Shown piece by piece: positions 17,423-25,946 of a stretch of DNA of 64,000 nucleotides. The DNA lies in the NCBI GenBank assembly GCA_963664845.1, contig OY761615.1, forward strand, positions 806,001 to 870,000, given 5' to 3'. Position numbers and translations under genes: made by a program. The notes below the pieces were generated by a model. The model was not told the origin of the DNA. It worked only from the letters and a program-made list of their open reading frames with translations, and searched no databases. This DNA comes from CAIYTF01 sp963664845 (lineage in GTDB: Bacteria; Bacteroidota; Ignavibacteria; Ignavibacteriales; Ignavibacteriaceae). Position 1 is the first letter of the stretch; each line of letters opens with the position of its first letter.

Positions 17423-18993
17423 CAGGCTTTGGACTCCATTGTTATGACAGGTAATATCATTTCCTCCATTGATATCCCACCGTGCTGGAAAGTATCCTTA
17501 TAATAGCTGAGATATTTATGATAGTCAGTAGGATAGACGAAATAATAGTCTTCTTTTGCAATAATATAGTTAATGGTCAGCCCACGTTTGGGAAGCCGAT
17601 ATTCTGTGGCGTCCTTAATGAACAGGGCATGTTTTTCGTCAACTTTCAGATTGCGACCATACTTGAACCGGAGATTGGTTGACGTTTCACGATCTCCGAG
17701 GACTTTGGCGCCCCGAAGAGAACGCACACTGCCATGATCAGTGGTCACTACGATCTTTGCATTCTTCATTTTGCTAATTGCTTTGAACGTGCCAAGAAGC
17801 GAAGAATGAGTATACCAACTGTTAGTCAGTGAACGGTAAGCAGGTTCGTTCGGTGCAATTTCTTTAAGGAGTTCAGAATCCGATCTTCCGTGAGCAATCA
17901 TGTCAAGAAAATTCACCACCACCGCGACAAGATGATTGTTTTGGTAGGATTGAATGTTCTGTTCAAAGTTTCTGCCAACTTCAGGATCAATTATCTTAAT
18001 ATATTTCAAATCAGTGCGCAGTTTGATCTTCTTACGATCCAACAGGAGCTGCAGAAAATCCTTCTCATACCGGTTCATGCTTTTCTCATCTTCATCAGAA
18101 CCCTTCCAGAGATCCGGATAGTATTTCTCGATATCGCTGGGGAACAATCCGGCAAAAAGCGCGTTTCGTGCATAGGAAGTTGCCGAGGGCAGCAATCCGT
18201 AATAATAATCTTTTTTGATGCGGAACAGGTCGTTAATATGCGATTCGAGAATAAGCCACTGATCCATCCGGAGACAGTCGATAACAAAGAAAAACACAGG
18301 CCCATCATTATTCTGCACTTCAGGCAGCACATAATCGGTAACAATGTCTGTCGTAATGACCGGTCGGTCTTCCCGAGAATTAGTATTTATCCATTTGACG
18401 TAGTTTTTCTCAATATAACGGCAAAATTCCTTGTTGCACTCTTTCTTCTGTTCAGTGAAGGACTGCCGCAAGCCGATTTCCGGGTGGTTATCCAGTTCCA
18501 TATCCCAGGTCACGAGTTTCAGGTAAATATCAACCCAGTCCTGAAAATCCAAATTATCATTCAACCTTTGGGTAATCTGGTTAAAATCCTGGATATAGTC
18601 TTTGGCGGCATACTGGCTTGATATCTTTTTACTGTCAAATATTTTCTTGCAGACAAGCAACAACTGACTGGGGTTTACCGGCTTGGTGAGGTAGTCAGTT
18701 ATTTTTCCGCCTATCGCTTCGTTCATTATCGATTCTTCTTCACTCTTGGTCACCATAACAACGGGTATGTTGGAATCTTTGTCCTTGATCTTACCCAGAA
18801 GTTCAAGTCCACCCATTCCCGGCATCATTTCATCCAGGAATATGAGTTCAAATTCATCGTCATTCAGCATCTCGAGTGCATCAAAGCCATTGGTTGCCGT
18901 CAGGACTTCATACCCTTTTTCGGTCAAAAGAATGATATGAGAACGAAAAAGCTCTATTTCGTCATCAACCCAGAGAATTTTTTTGGTTTTCAT
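17422..18993 (-). CDS. porX: PorX-type response regulator with alkaline-phosphatase-like effector domain
   Basis: The 523-residue protein has an N-terminal receiver domain with the acidic pair DD at 10-11, phospho-acceptor Asp54 (FLDEMMPGMGG), Thr in VMVTKS and Lys in YLTKP. The C-terminal part (about 160-520) is PglZ/alkaline-phosphatase-like, with FFVIDCLRMDQW, LLPSATSYARNALFAGLFP, MIAHGRSD, and VVTTDHGSV as metal-binding segments. PorX is the two-component regulator that, with PorY and SigP, controls T9SS in Bacteroidota. Neither porY nor a clear sigP is beside it. It heads the packed minus-strand run that continues to panC. Confidence 0.93.
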   Translation of the reverse strand: MKTKKILWVDDEIELFRSHIILLTEKGYEVLTATNGFDALEMLNDDEFELIFLDEMMPGMGGLELLGKIKDKDSNIPVVMVTKSEEESIMNEAIGGKITDYLTKPVNPSQLLLVCKKIFDSKKISSQYAAKDYIQDFNQITQRLNDNLDFQDWVDIYLKLVTWDMELDNHPEIGLRQSFTEQKKECNKEFCRYIEKNYVKWINTNSREDRPVITTDIVTDYVLPEVQNNDGPVFFFVIDCLRMDQWLILESHINDLFRIKKDYYYGLLPSATSYARNALFAGLFPSDIEKYYPDLWKGSDEDEKSMNRYEKDFLQLLLDRKKIKLRTDLKYIKIIDPEVGRNFEQNIQSYQNNHLVAVVVNFLDMIAHGRSDSELLKEIAPNEPAYRSLTNSWYTHSSLLGTFKAISKMKNAKIVVTTDHGSVRSLRGAKVLGDRETSTNLRFKYGRNLKVDEKHALFIKDATEYRLPKRGLTINYIIAKEDYYFVYPTDYHKYLSYYKDTFQHGGISMEEMILPVITMESKA

Positions 18994-19145
18994 CCGATTT
19001 TCAAATTTTGATTTAAAACTTAATCTAATTGTTTTTTCCAGTACGGAAAAATACTAAATAAAATCACTATTTTTGTGGTTCAAAATGAATAAGACTCAAC
19101 CCAACACCAAAAGTTCCGACAAATAAAGTTTCAGAAAGAACGAGC

Positions 19146-20492
19146 ATGGCCATTTCCAGCAGAATACTTGGACACGAATACACTGAAGAGCAGGCATCAA
19201 ATTCGCTTTCATTTTCCCAACCTGTATCATTCGTGCTAAAACCTCAGCCGCTTCATACACTTTATGGCGGAGCACACCTTTTCAGACAAGACAGCATGCA
19301 GAAAATCCAAAAACTGATGCTGCATTATTGCGATACCTATCTGAAATCGCCGGAGTCGCTGGCCATTTTGCTAAGCCTCAACTCACCGGTTGATCCGGAC
19401 TCTTTTAATATGCCATTGTTTGAAACCTTATTCAGCCTTTTATATAAGAAAATCGATTCAAACCCGATTGAAGACTATCGTGTGGATTTTGAAGACGGTT
19501 ATGGCTATCATTCCGATGCGGATGAAGATGCGCTTTCCGTTTCAGCCGCACAGGAGGCAGCAGGAGCATTTAACGACAAGGCTCTTCCACAATTCTTTGG
19601 TTTCAGGATAAAGACTCTCTCAGGCAAAACGAGGAAACGGGCACTTAACACACTTGATCTGTTCCTGAGTGAATTTCTTGATAAATCCTCCGGAAAGCTT
19701 CCGGAAACATTTTTGCTGACACTCCCCAAAATTGAGACACTTGAAGAGATAGAGTTTTTCAATGAGACATTAAGCGAATTTGAATTCCGGGCCGGACTGA
19801 AATTGGGCACCATTAAGACCGAGCTGATGATTGAAGAGCCTAAACTGCTCTATTTTCGCTCTGGTGTATCACAATTGCCCGAAGTGCTTGCAGTGGCAGG
19901 CGAACGCTGCCAGGGACTTCATATTGGCATTTACGACTATCTCTCATCCTTTCAAATCCCGTCATCGTTCCAGACCTATATACATCCTCTGGTGGATGAC
20001 CTGAGAATCCGTCTGTTGCATGTTTCGCACGGAACTGATGTTTGGGTGGTTGATGGTGTTACCAACAGGCTGCCCTCCGAAATACATAAGAAGACAATAC
20101 TGTCCGCAGAAGAGCGGGACGAGAATATCAATGGGGTTTTCAGTGGTTGGGATGAACATGTGCGCCACGTGACACACTCGCTTTCCTTTGGTATATTCCA
20201 AGGCTGGGATATCCATCCTGCACAGACAATTGCACGTTATATTGCTGTATACAGGCATTTGCTGGAGACCAAGCCCACCGCACTGAGCCGGATGAAGAGA
20301 TTCACCGACGTTGCAACAAAGCCTAATCAATCCGGCGGGGTATTTGATGATGCGGCAACCATACGCGGACTGCTTGTCTATTTTAAACGGGCACATGCAT
20401 TGGGAATTGTAAGCGATGAGGAATTGGAAGCTTCAGGTTTGTCAAAAGAGCAGTTAGTGAAGAATAAAATTGAGTGGTCAAGTCAACCATAA
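19146..20492 (+). CDS. DUF6986-like aldolase/citrate-lyase-fold protein
   Basis: The 448-residue protein has features of the phosphoenolpyruvate-binding TIM-barrel superfamily: YRVDFEDGYG with acidic metal ligands at about 115, FRIKTLSG, LLTLPKIETLEEIEFF, LMIEEPKLLYF and GLHIGIYDYL. This resembles the DUF6986 / HpcH-HpaI-like group; exact substrate is unknown to me. It is a single gene transcribed divergently from porX. An alternative reading as a malate-synthase-like enzyme is possible because the folds are related. Confidence 0.65.
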   Translation: MAISSRILGHEYTEEQASNSLSFSQPVSFVLKPQPLHTLYGGAHLFRQDSMQKIQKLMLHYCDTYLKSPESLAILLSLNSPVDPDSFNMPLFETLFSLLYKKIDSNPIEDYRVDFEDGYGYHSDADEDALSVSAAQEAAGAFNDKALPQFFGFRIKTLSGKTRKRALNTLDLFLSEFLDKSSGKLPETFLLTLPKIETLEEIEFFNETLSEFEFRAGLKLGTIKTELMIEEPKLLYFRSGVSQLPEVLAVAGERCQGLHIGIYDYLSSFQIPSSFQTYIHPLVDDLRIRLLHVSHGTDVWVVDGVTNRLPSEIHKKTILSAEERDENINGVFSGWDEHVRHVTHSLSFGIFQGWDIHPAQTIARYIAVYRHLLETKPTALSRMKRFTDVATKPNQSGGVFDDAATIRGLLVYFKRAHALGIVSDEELEASGLSKEQLVKNKIEWSSQP

Positions 20493-20632
20493 ATATGAAG
20501 TTTTAATTATCATCGGGAACGGAGATATTCAGTTCCATTTTTGATTTAGACCTTAGGTGCTGGAGAGATGCTAAAGAAGAAATATGTTTTTTTGAACAAA
20601 ACAATTATATACTGCAAAACAGACAAGTCAAT

Positions 20633-21331
20633 TTATAAATATTTTTGTATCTCTTCGACCAATCGAAAAACAGTTGTTGATGATTCTTCTTTTCCCGGAC
20701 TGACGTGTGGATCAAAACGGGCATAATTTCTTTTAGCTCTTTTTATCGCCAATTCGATACGCGGTCGTTTTGTAATATCATCAAAGCTATCCAAGAGATC
20801 AAAGAAATCGTCACTAATCAGTTTATTACCCTTTCCTTCATAGTGAGCGCCCAATGGGTTTATGTACGAATTGAGCTTCGCATTATAATCATCACGTGGC
20901 ATCTCCCCACCCTGATGGTCTTCAAAATGCAGAATCAACCAATATTCGAATGCCTGGATTGAATATGCAATACCGAAGCCATTTTTTTCAGCAAGCCACA
21001 CTGCTTCATTGAAGTTTTGGATTGAATTGTCATCACCGTCGAAAACACACCAAACCTGATCATAGTCCCCTTTCATTTTCAATTCTATAGCCCTTTCGAC
21101 AAGTGATTTTGTATTTCTTCCCTGACCGAATGCCTCAACTACCGCTGTGCTTAAACGAAATTTTCGAAAATATGAGGGCTCAGTATTCTCCCCTTCACAA
21201 TAAATCAGTATTTTTTGTTTTTCGTCTATGGTGGGGGCGGGTCTCTCCAAGACCGCGATCTCCACATTCCCAGAGTTGGAGAGGATACTGCGCATCTTAT
21301 GTTTCGGATAGTGCTTTTTTCCGCGTCCCAT
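20633..21331 (-). CDS. rloB: RloB-like protein with TOPRIM-type acidic motifs
   Basis: The 232-residue protein has a basic N-terminus, then ILIYCEGENTEPSYF with Glu46, and VWCVFDGDD with Asp98 and Asp100. A conserved Glu after a beta strand followed by a DxD is the layout of TOPRIM nucleases, so a metal-dependent nuclease or phosphotransfer role is inferred. The body resembles the RloB family (restriction-linked ORFs), which pair with RloA ATPases. Its start overlaps the ATPase stop by one base (TAATG), a strong sign of a two-gene unit. The role is likely defence against foreign DNA; this is inference. Confidence 0.75.
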   Translation of the reverse strand: MGRGKKHYPKHKMRSILSNSGNVEIAVLERPAPTIDEKQKILIYCEGENTEPSYFRKFRLSTAVVEAFGQGRNTKSLVERAIELKMKGDYDQVWCVFDGDDNSIQNFNEAVWLAEKNGFGIAYSIQAFEYWLILHFEDHQGGEMPRDDYNAKLNSYINPLGAHYEGKGNKLISDDFFDLLDSFDDITKRPRIELAIKRAKRNYARFDPHVSPGKEESSTTVFRLVEEIQKYL

Positions 21332-22647
21332 TAGTCGCTCAATACCTTTTGCTTGTGTAAAAGTAATTCGTCAAAATAACCAAGATATGGTATTGCTCCG
21401 TATCTTCCTTGCACATAGGAATCCTCATATTTAACCGACTTCCGGACGTCGTTGATGTCAGACAAGGAATACAACTTTGCTGCTCCGAATCGGTCCTTTT
21501 CCGTAAACCAAATCTGATCTCTTCTGAATATTCCGGAGTTTAGCAAATTTGTATCATGCGTGTTAAAAATTAATTGTGCATTTAAATGATTTGCAGTGGA
21601 TGAATTAAACATTTGAGCAATTTTACATACCAGATTGGGGTGAAGCTTGGAATCCAATTCGTCAACAATAAGCGTATGCGCATTCTGAAGGGAATCAAAG
21701 ATCGGGCCAGCTAGAGCAAAAAATTTTCGTGTGCCAGAGGACTCATCTTCTTCCATCGAAAAATCAACTGTTCCAATAAGCTTACGGTTTTTATCATACT
21801 TTTTGTGTTTCATAAGAACATCTGAGAATATTTCTCCTTTTCCATCATGGGAATTTTTTATAAGTTCTTCACGAACCACTTTTTGAGCGTCTGCCGAAAG
21901 TTCATTAATATCAAGACGTTTTAAAGAGATATCATTAATATTCAAATCAGCTGCTTTCAAAAATTCGAGAATCGCTCCTTTATTTTCCGGCTTTATGGTA
22001 TGTAAGGCAGTAAATCCCTCATAATCTTCTTCTCGTAACCCCGAAATAATCCCCAAATTCTTGAACCAATTAATGATAACAGTAACAATCTTATTATTGG
22101 ATTGGGCAGCAGATGAAAGTAATAAAGCGTTATCTCTCAACAATTCTTGATTTTGCAGGGTTTTCCCAACTTTAAAATGCTCAGGATGGAAATTATTTTC
22201 CTTGCCATTCCGCTCAAAAATGATGACTTCTTTCTTTTTGCCCCGGACATACAACCATTCAGAAATTATTTCTTGAGCGTTTACTTCAAATCCATAGCGA
22301 AATTGCTTGTCGTCTTTTAAAAACACAATTTCAAAATAGCATGGACCGCTTTCGAATTCCGATTGCAAGGCAAATGGATGCACATCGATTTTTTCACCTA
22401 CCTGAATACTTCTGAACGAATTCAAAACCATCCACCGCATAAAACTGATTGCCTCTATAAATTTACTTTTCCCAGAGGCGTTAGCTCCATAAATTATAGC
22501 GCTCTTAAGGAGGCGTAAGTTGAATTTTTCATCAGTAAAAATATTTTCGGCAGCGCGTGTATCCTTATCGTAATTTGAGGCTAAAAGGCTGAGCGTTGCT
22601 TTTTCTTTGAAGGTTCTGTAGTTGCCGACTGTAAATTGGATAAGCAT
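21331..22647 (-). CDS. rloA: RloA-like AAA/ABC-type ATPase
   Basis: The 438-residue protein is an SMC/OLD-like ATPase: N-terminal FTVGNYRTFKEKATLSLLAS, Walker A GANASGKS at 54-61, signature region ESSGTRKFFALAG at about 310, Walker B TLIVDELDSKLHP at about 335 and the NTHD switch histidine at about 375. These ATPases sense or act on DNA and commonly pair with a TOPRIM nuclease, as in OLD, Gabija and PARIS-type systems. Here the partner is the RloB-like gene immediately downstream. No restriction-modification genes lie nearby. Confidence 0.85.
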   Translation of the reverse strand: MLIQFTVGNYRTFKEKATLSLLASNYDKDTRAAENIFTDEKFNLRLLKSAIIYGANASGKSKFIEAISFMRWMVLNSFRSIQVGEKIDVHPFALQSEFESGPCYFEIVFLKDDKQFRYGFEVNAQEIISEWLYVRGKKKEVIIFERNGKENNFHPEHFKVGKTLQNQELLRDNALLLSSAAQSNNKIVTVIINWFKNLGIISGLREEDYEGFTALHTIKPENKGAILEFLKAADLNINDISLKRLDINELSADAQKVVREELIKNSHDGKGEIFSDVLMKHKKYDKNRKLIGTVDFSMEEDESSGTRKFFALAGPIFDSLQNAHTLIVDELDSKLHPNLVCKIAQMFNSSTANHLNAQLIFNTHDTNLLNSGIFRRDQIWFTEKDRFGAAKLYSLSDINDVRKSVKYEDSYVQGRYGAIPYLGYFDELLLHKQKVLSD

Positions 22648-23003
22648 AATAAAGCCATTTTTTGTAAAATATTTGCAAATATGGCTTTTATTTTAAGGAA
22701 AAGCAAGCGAAAAATGCCGAAAGCCGAATCTTTACCCTTATTGCCAAATCCGTCCAAAATAAATATTTTTTAGTGCCGTTTTTGAATGGGCGATTAACAA
22801 AAATATGTACTACTGCTATCATGTTGCCAAACTAAACAGTTGTACAAAAATTGGGTGGTAATGGATACACGCCTTCACAGGTATGACATTAATGGGATCA
22901 AATTACCGGATGGGCCAGGAATGCATTATCTTATCCGTTTTGCAATGATTTTGAGTATACAGGAATTATCTTGGACGACAGCGGTTAATGCTGTGTATTA
23001 CCT
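22648..23003. other. Intergenic region with a degenerate repeat, no gene supported
   Basis: The gap between the rloA start and the metX stop contains a short plus-strand frame (22840-23082) that runs into metX antisense and looks spurious. Around 22860-22900 the sequence GGATACACGCCTTCACAGG followed by TATGACATTAA resembles a decayed copy of the GATTCCCGCTTTCGCGGGAATGACA-type hairpin seen elsewhere in the window. Confidence 0.4.
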
Positions 23004-24161
23004 TCAATCATTCACTTCCAGAAACTCCCCAATCACCTTATTCAACTGCTCATACTCTATTAAAAATCCGTCATGCCCATAGTCAGATTCCAGCACGGCA
23101 AGTGTTGCACCTGCGATATGATCACGGAGATATTTTTGTTCCCGCACCGGGAAGAGGATATCTGAACTGATGCCAATTACCAGAGTTTTGGCTTTTATCA
23201 ATGAAAGTGCTTTTTCAATCGAGCCACGTTCCCTGCCTACATTATGTGAGTCCATTGCCTTGCTCAGGGTATAGTAGCTGTGGCCATCGAACCGTTTTGC
23301 AAGTTTTTCACCCTGATATTGCTGGTATGACGAAGCACGGAAATAGTCAATTTTTTCAATTGTGTCTGTTTGAGCCTTTTCGAAGGCGTCATATCCGCGA
23401 TAGGAAAGCAGTGCAATTGCGCGGGCAGCCTGCAAACCAAATTCGTTGCCGTGAAGCGCCAGACGTTGTGCCTCGTTAAAAGCGATGCCCCATGCGGAGT
23501 GGCGCGCGTTTGTTGCAATCGGAATAAGATTCTCAACAAGCTCCGGGTTCATTATGGCCCATTCCAGAGAAATCTGGCCACCCATGGAGCCGCCAATAAG
23601 CACGTGAATCTTTTCAATTTTAAGATGCTCACGCAGGAGATCGAGTGCTTTTGTCATGTCGCGGGTAGTAAGAAGAGGAAATGATTTGCCGTATAGATTG
23701 TGGGTGCCGGGTATTGTGCTCGCGGGTCCTGTTGTGCCATAACATGAGCCAAGATTGTTTGCGCAAATGATTACATATTTTTCCGGATCAAACATTTTCC
23801 CCGGACCGACCAGTCCATCCCACCATTCAAACGGGTCAGCATTTGCCGTAAGGGCATGGATGATCCAAACTACCTTTTTGTTTTTCTTTCCCTCTTCGCC
23901 GTGGACGGTGTAGGTAATATCGATTCCCGGCAAAGTATCACCGGCCTCAAGTTTGAAGGGTTTCTTCGAAGTAAACACTCTGCTGTTCATTACGTTTATT
24001 GCTTTGTTCTCTTTTGACAAAATAGACACATTCGTTTTGGCCTCCGACAGGATAGTATCGGTTCCGGTTGACAAGCCAGGAAAAGAGATGACTCCACCTC
24101 CGCTAACACTGTTGGCGGAGATGAAATCATCGTTGTTAAGTCTGGTTACAAATGTACTCAT
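23004..24161 (-). CDS. metX: Homoserine O-acetyltransferase (MetX), start uncertain
   Basis: The alpha/beta-hydrolase core begins at RVFTSKKPFKLEAGDTLPG and has WIIHALTANADPFEWWDGLVGPG, nucleophile motif IGGSMGGQISLEW, acid in ISSDILFPVREQ and His in YGHDGFL. It makes O-acetylhomoserine for MetY. Three starts are possible: 24161 (386 residues), 23990 (328 residues, closest to the family core) and 24257 (417). I chose 24161 because it starts just after a short frame that itself follows metY, leaving no gap. The first 57 residues (Ser/Asn/Gly-rich) are not recognised. Downstream of metY, it is likely under the same riboswitch-like leader. Confidence 0.88.
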   Translation of the reverse strand: MSTFVTRLNNDDFISANSVSGGGVISFPGLSTGTDTILSEAKTNVSILSKENKAINVMNSRVFTSKKPFKLEAGDTLPGIDITYTVHGEEGKKNKKVVWIIHALTANADPFEWWDGLVGPGKMFDPEKYVIICANNLGSCYGTTGPASTIPGTHNLYGKSFPLLTTRDMTKALDLLREHLKIEKIHVLIGGSMGGQISLEWAIMNPELVENLIPIATNARHSAWGIAFNEAQRLALHGNEFGLQAARAIALLSYRGYDAFEKAQTDTIEKIDYFRASSYQQYQGEKLAKRFDGHSYYTLSKAMDSHNVGRERGSIEKALSLIKAKTLVIGISSDILFPVREQKYLRDHIAGATLAVLESDYGHDGFLIEYEQLNKVIGEFLEVND

Positions 24162-24165
24162 AAGG

Positions 24166-24300
24166 TTACAATTTTTTCCTGCTACAACAAGCGATGTTAT
24201 CATCTTTCCGGTTAATGAATGCAGACACGATCCTCTTCCCTGAAGAAAGAATATCACGCTGCTTCAACCATCTGCGAAGAGTCTGTAATTGTGCACTCAT
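24166..24300 (-). CDS. Possible 44-residue basic small protein between metY and metX
   Basis: An ATG at 24300, two bases after the metY stop, opens a 44-codon frame ending at 24166, five bases before the chosen metX start. The product is basic with an amphipathic start (MSAQLQTLRRWLKQRDIL) and a CC near the end (NIACCSRKKL). No homologue is recognised. It could be a real small protein, a translational coupling leader for metX, or a remnant of a longer metX 5' region. Its tight fit is the only evidence. Confidence 0.3.
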   Translation of the reverse strand: MSAQLQTLRRWLKQRDILSSGKRIVSAFINRKDDNIACCSRKKL

Positions 24301-24302
24301 AG

Positions 24303-25601
24303 TTATTTTGCCTTACTGACAATATCGAATGCATTTTGAAAGTCGGCTTTGATGTCATCAATGTGCTCATAGCCAACCGAGATCCTTATTTGTGAAGGAC
24401 TGACACCTGCTGCGATTTGTTCTGCTTCGCTCAGTTGTTCGTGCGTTGTGGATGCCGGGTTGATGGCAAGTGTTTTTCCGTCACCAACATTTGCGAGATG
24501 GCTGATCAAGGACAGGCTGTTAATGAAGGTCTTCGCCGCTTCGATGCCGCCTTTGATGTTGAAATTGACGATAGCTCCGAATCCGTTTTTAAGATATTTC
24601 TTTGCCAGTGCATTATGAGGGCTCGACTCCAGTCCCGGATAAATGACTTTTTCAACTGAAGGATGAGTTTCCAACCACGTGGCCAGTTCCAGTGAATTGT
24701 CAACCTGGCGCTGTACACGGAGAGAAAGTGTTTCAACACCCTGCAAAAGGAGAAATGAATTAAACGGACTCAAGGCAGGGCCAAAATCACGCAATCCCTC
24801 CACCCGTGCCCGGATAATAAAGGCTATGTTTCCGAAGGTTTCCCAGAATTTTAATCCGTGATATCCCTCTGAAGGTTCGGTGAATTGCGGATATTTCCCG
24901 TTTCCCCAATTATAGGTTCCACCATCAACAATAACACCACCGATGCTGGTTCCGTGGCCGCCGATCCATTTTGTTGCAGATTCCACAACAATATGGGCGC
25001 CCAATTCAAGAGGTCTGGCCAAATAGCCGCCGCATCCGAAAGTGTTATCGACAACCAGAGGCAGATCATGTTTTTTGGCAATAGCCGCAATTTTTTCGAA
25101 ATCGGGAATATTCAGCCCCGGATTTCCGATTGTTTCCACATAAAGCGCCTTGGTATTGGAATCAATTTGTTTTTCGAAATTTTCGGGAACGTCGCCATCA
25201 ACAAAACGGACTTCAATGCCGAGCCGTTTGAATGCCACCTTGAATTGATTATACGTTCCTCCATAGAGAGACGAAGATGAAATAAAATTATCACCTGCCT
25301 GGAGGATGTTGTTCAATGCGATAAACTGTGCTGCCTGCCCGGAAGCAACGGCAAGAGCCGCAACGCCACCTTCAAGAAGGGCAATACGTTTCTCAAAAAC
25401 ATCGGTAGTCGGGTTCATTATTCGCGTATAAATGTTGCCGAATTCCTTGAGTCCAAAGAGGTTTGCAGCATGCTGCGCGTCGTTGAAGACATAGGAACTG
25501 GTTTGATAGATCGGAACTGCCCGGGAATTGGTGGTCGGATCGGGCACCTGTCCCCCGTGCAATTGCAACGTTTCGAACTTTGGTTGGTTAGGAGTACTCA
25601 T
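24303..25601 (-). CDS. metY: O-acetylhomoserine sulfhydrylase (MetY), PLP enzyme
   Basis: The 432-residue protein belongs to the Cys/Met-metabolism PLP family. It has the N-terminal LQLHGGQVPDPTTNSRAVPI segment, substrate/PLP region ALASGQAAQ-like AVASGQAAQF, the PLP Asp in VVDNTFGCGGYLARP, and the Schiff-base lysine in VESATKWIGGHGTSIGG. The length (about 430) and GGHGT motif favour MetY over MetB or MetC. It uses O-acetylhomoserine, the product of the downstream metX, to make homocysteine. A SAM-clan-like leader with terminator hairpins precedes it. Confidence 0.94.
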   Translation of the reverse strand: MSTPNQPKFETLQLHGGQVPDPTTNSRAVPIYQTSSYVFNDAQHAANLFGLKEFGNIYTRIMNPTTDVFEKRIALLEGGVAALAVASGQAAQFIALNNILQAGDNFISSSSLYGGTYNQFKVAFKRLGIEVRFVDGDVPENFEKQIDSNTKALYVETIGNPGLNIPDFEKIAAIAKKHDLPLVVDNTFGCGGYLARPLELGAHIVVESATKWIGGHGTSIGGVIVDGGTYNWGNGKYPQFTEPSEGYHGLKFWETFGNIAFIIRARVEGLRDFGPALSPFNSFLLLQGVETLSLRVQRQVDNSLELATWLETHPSVEKVIYPGLESSPHNALAKKYLKNGFGAIVNFNIKGGIEAAKTFINSLSLISHLANVGDGKTLAINPASTTHEQLSEAEQIAAGVSPSQIRISVGYEHIDDIKADFQNAFDIVSKAK

Positions 25602-25656
25602 TATTTTTCCTTATTTATTTGATGAATGGACTTACAACAGTCCTTTAAAACTGAAA

Positions 25657-25690
25657 ACCCGTTTGCGCTAATAAAGTAGCCCAAACGGGT
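25657..25690 (-). terminator. Second hairpin in the metY leader
   Basis: A 9-bp stem (ACCCGTTTG with CAAACGGGT) encloses a 16-base loop. On the minus strand it is followed by TTTTCAGTTTT, so it looks like an intrinsic terminator about 55 bases before the metY start. It is the second terminator-like hairpin in the leader. Confidence 0.6.
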
Positions 25691-25740
25691 CAACCTTTTT
25701 AGCCTTATTTAACGTGGTGCAATACGGAGCAAATTCCACG

Positions 25741-25793
25741 AAAACAAAAAAACCACACGAATTAGATTTATAATGCATCTAACCTGTGTGGTT
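25741..25793 (-). terminator. Expression-platform terminator of the metY leader
   Basis: On the minus strand AACCACAC and a further TTAGAT segment pair with ATCTAA and GTGTGGTT to form a long interrupted stem, followed by TTTTTTTGTTTT. It lies about 20 bases after the riboswitch-like element, where a transcription-attenuating terminator would be expected. Confidence 0.8.
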
Positions 25794-25811
25794 TCTTCTC
25801 CAAGCAGTTTT

Positions 25812-25900
25812 CAGATGCTGTCATCCGCGTATCACTTTAGCACCGTAGTCTTGGTTTACTCGGTTGCTGTTTTTCTTTATGAAAGAAAAACTCTTGATAC
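25812..25900 (-). promoter_or_regulatory. SAM-clan (S-box core) riboswitch-like element before metY-metX
   Basis: Read on the minus strand, the element begins GTATCAAGAG and closes with TGATAC, a perfect 6-bp P1. Inside are a simple P2 hairpin (GTTTTTC / GAAAAAC), the S-box core block CAGCAACC, and a P3 ending CGGTGCTAAAG. A separate 6-bp hairpin (CGGATG-ACAG-CATCTG) follows P1. ATCAAGAG, GCAACC and GGTGCTAAA are the hallmark S-box segments. P2 is short and lacks the usual kink-turn, and no hairpin sits between P3 and the 3' side of P1, so the topology is nearer SAM-IV or SAM-I/IV than SAM-I. Position before metY and a terminator supports SAM-dependent attenuation. Confidence 0.65.
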
Positions 25901-25946
25901 CTGATTTGTTACTTCTTGTGCAATATAATTTTTATTCCGCCATGTG

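Noticed and set aside
22840..23082. 80-residue plus-strand reading frame between rloA and metX
   Set aside because: It overlaps metX on the opposite strand, includes a degenerate repeat, and has no recognisable protein features.
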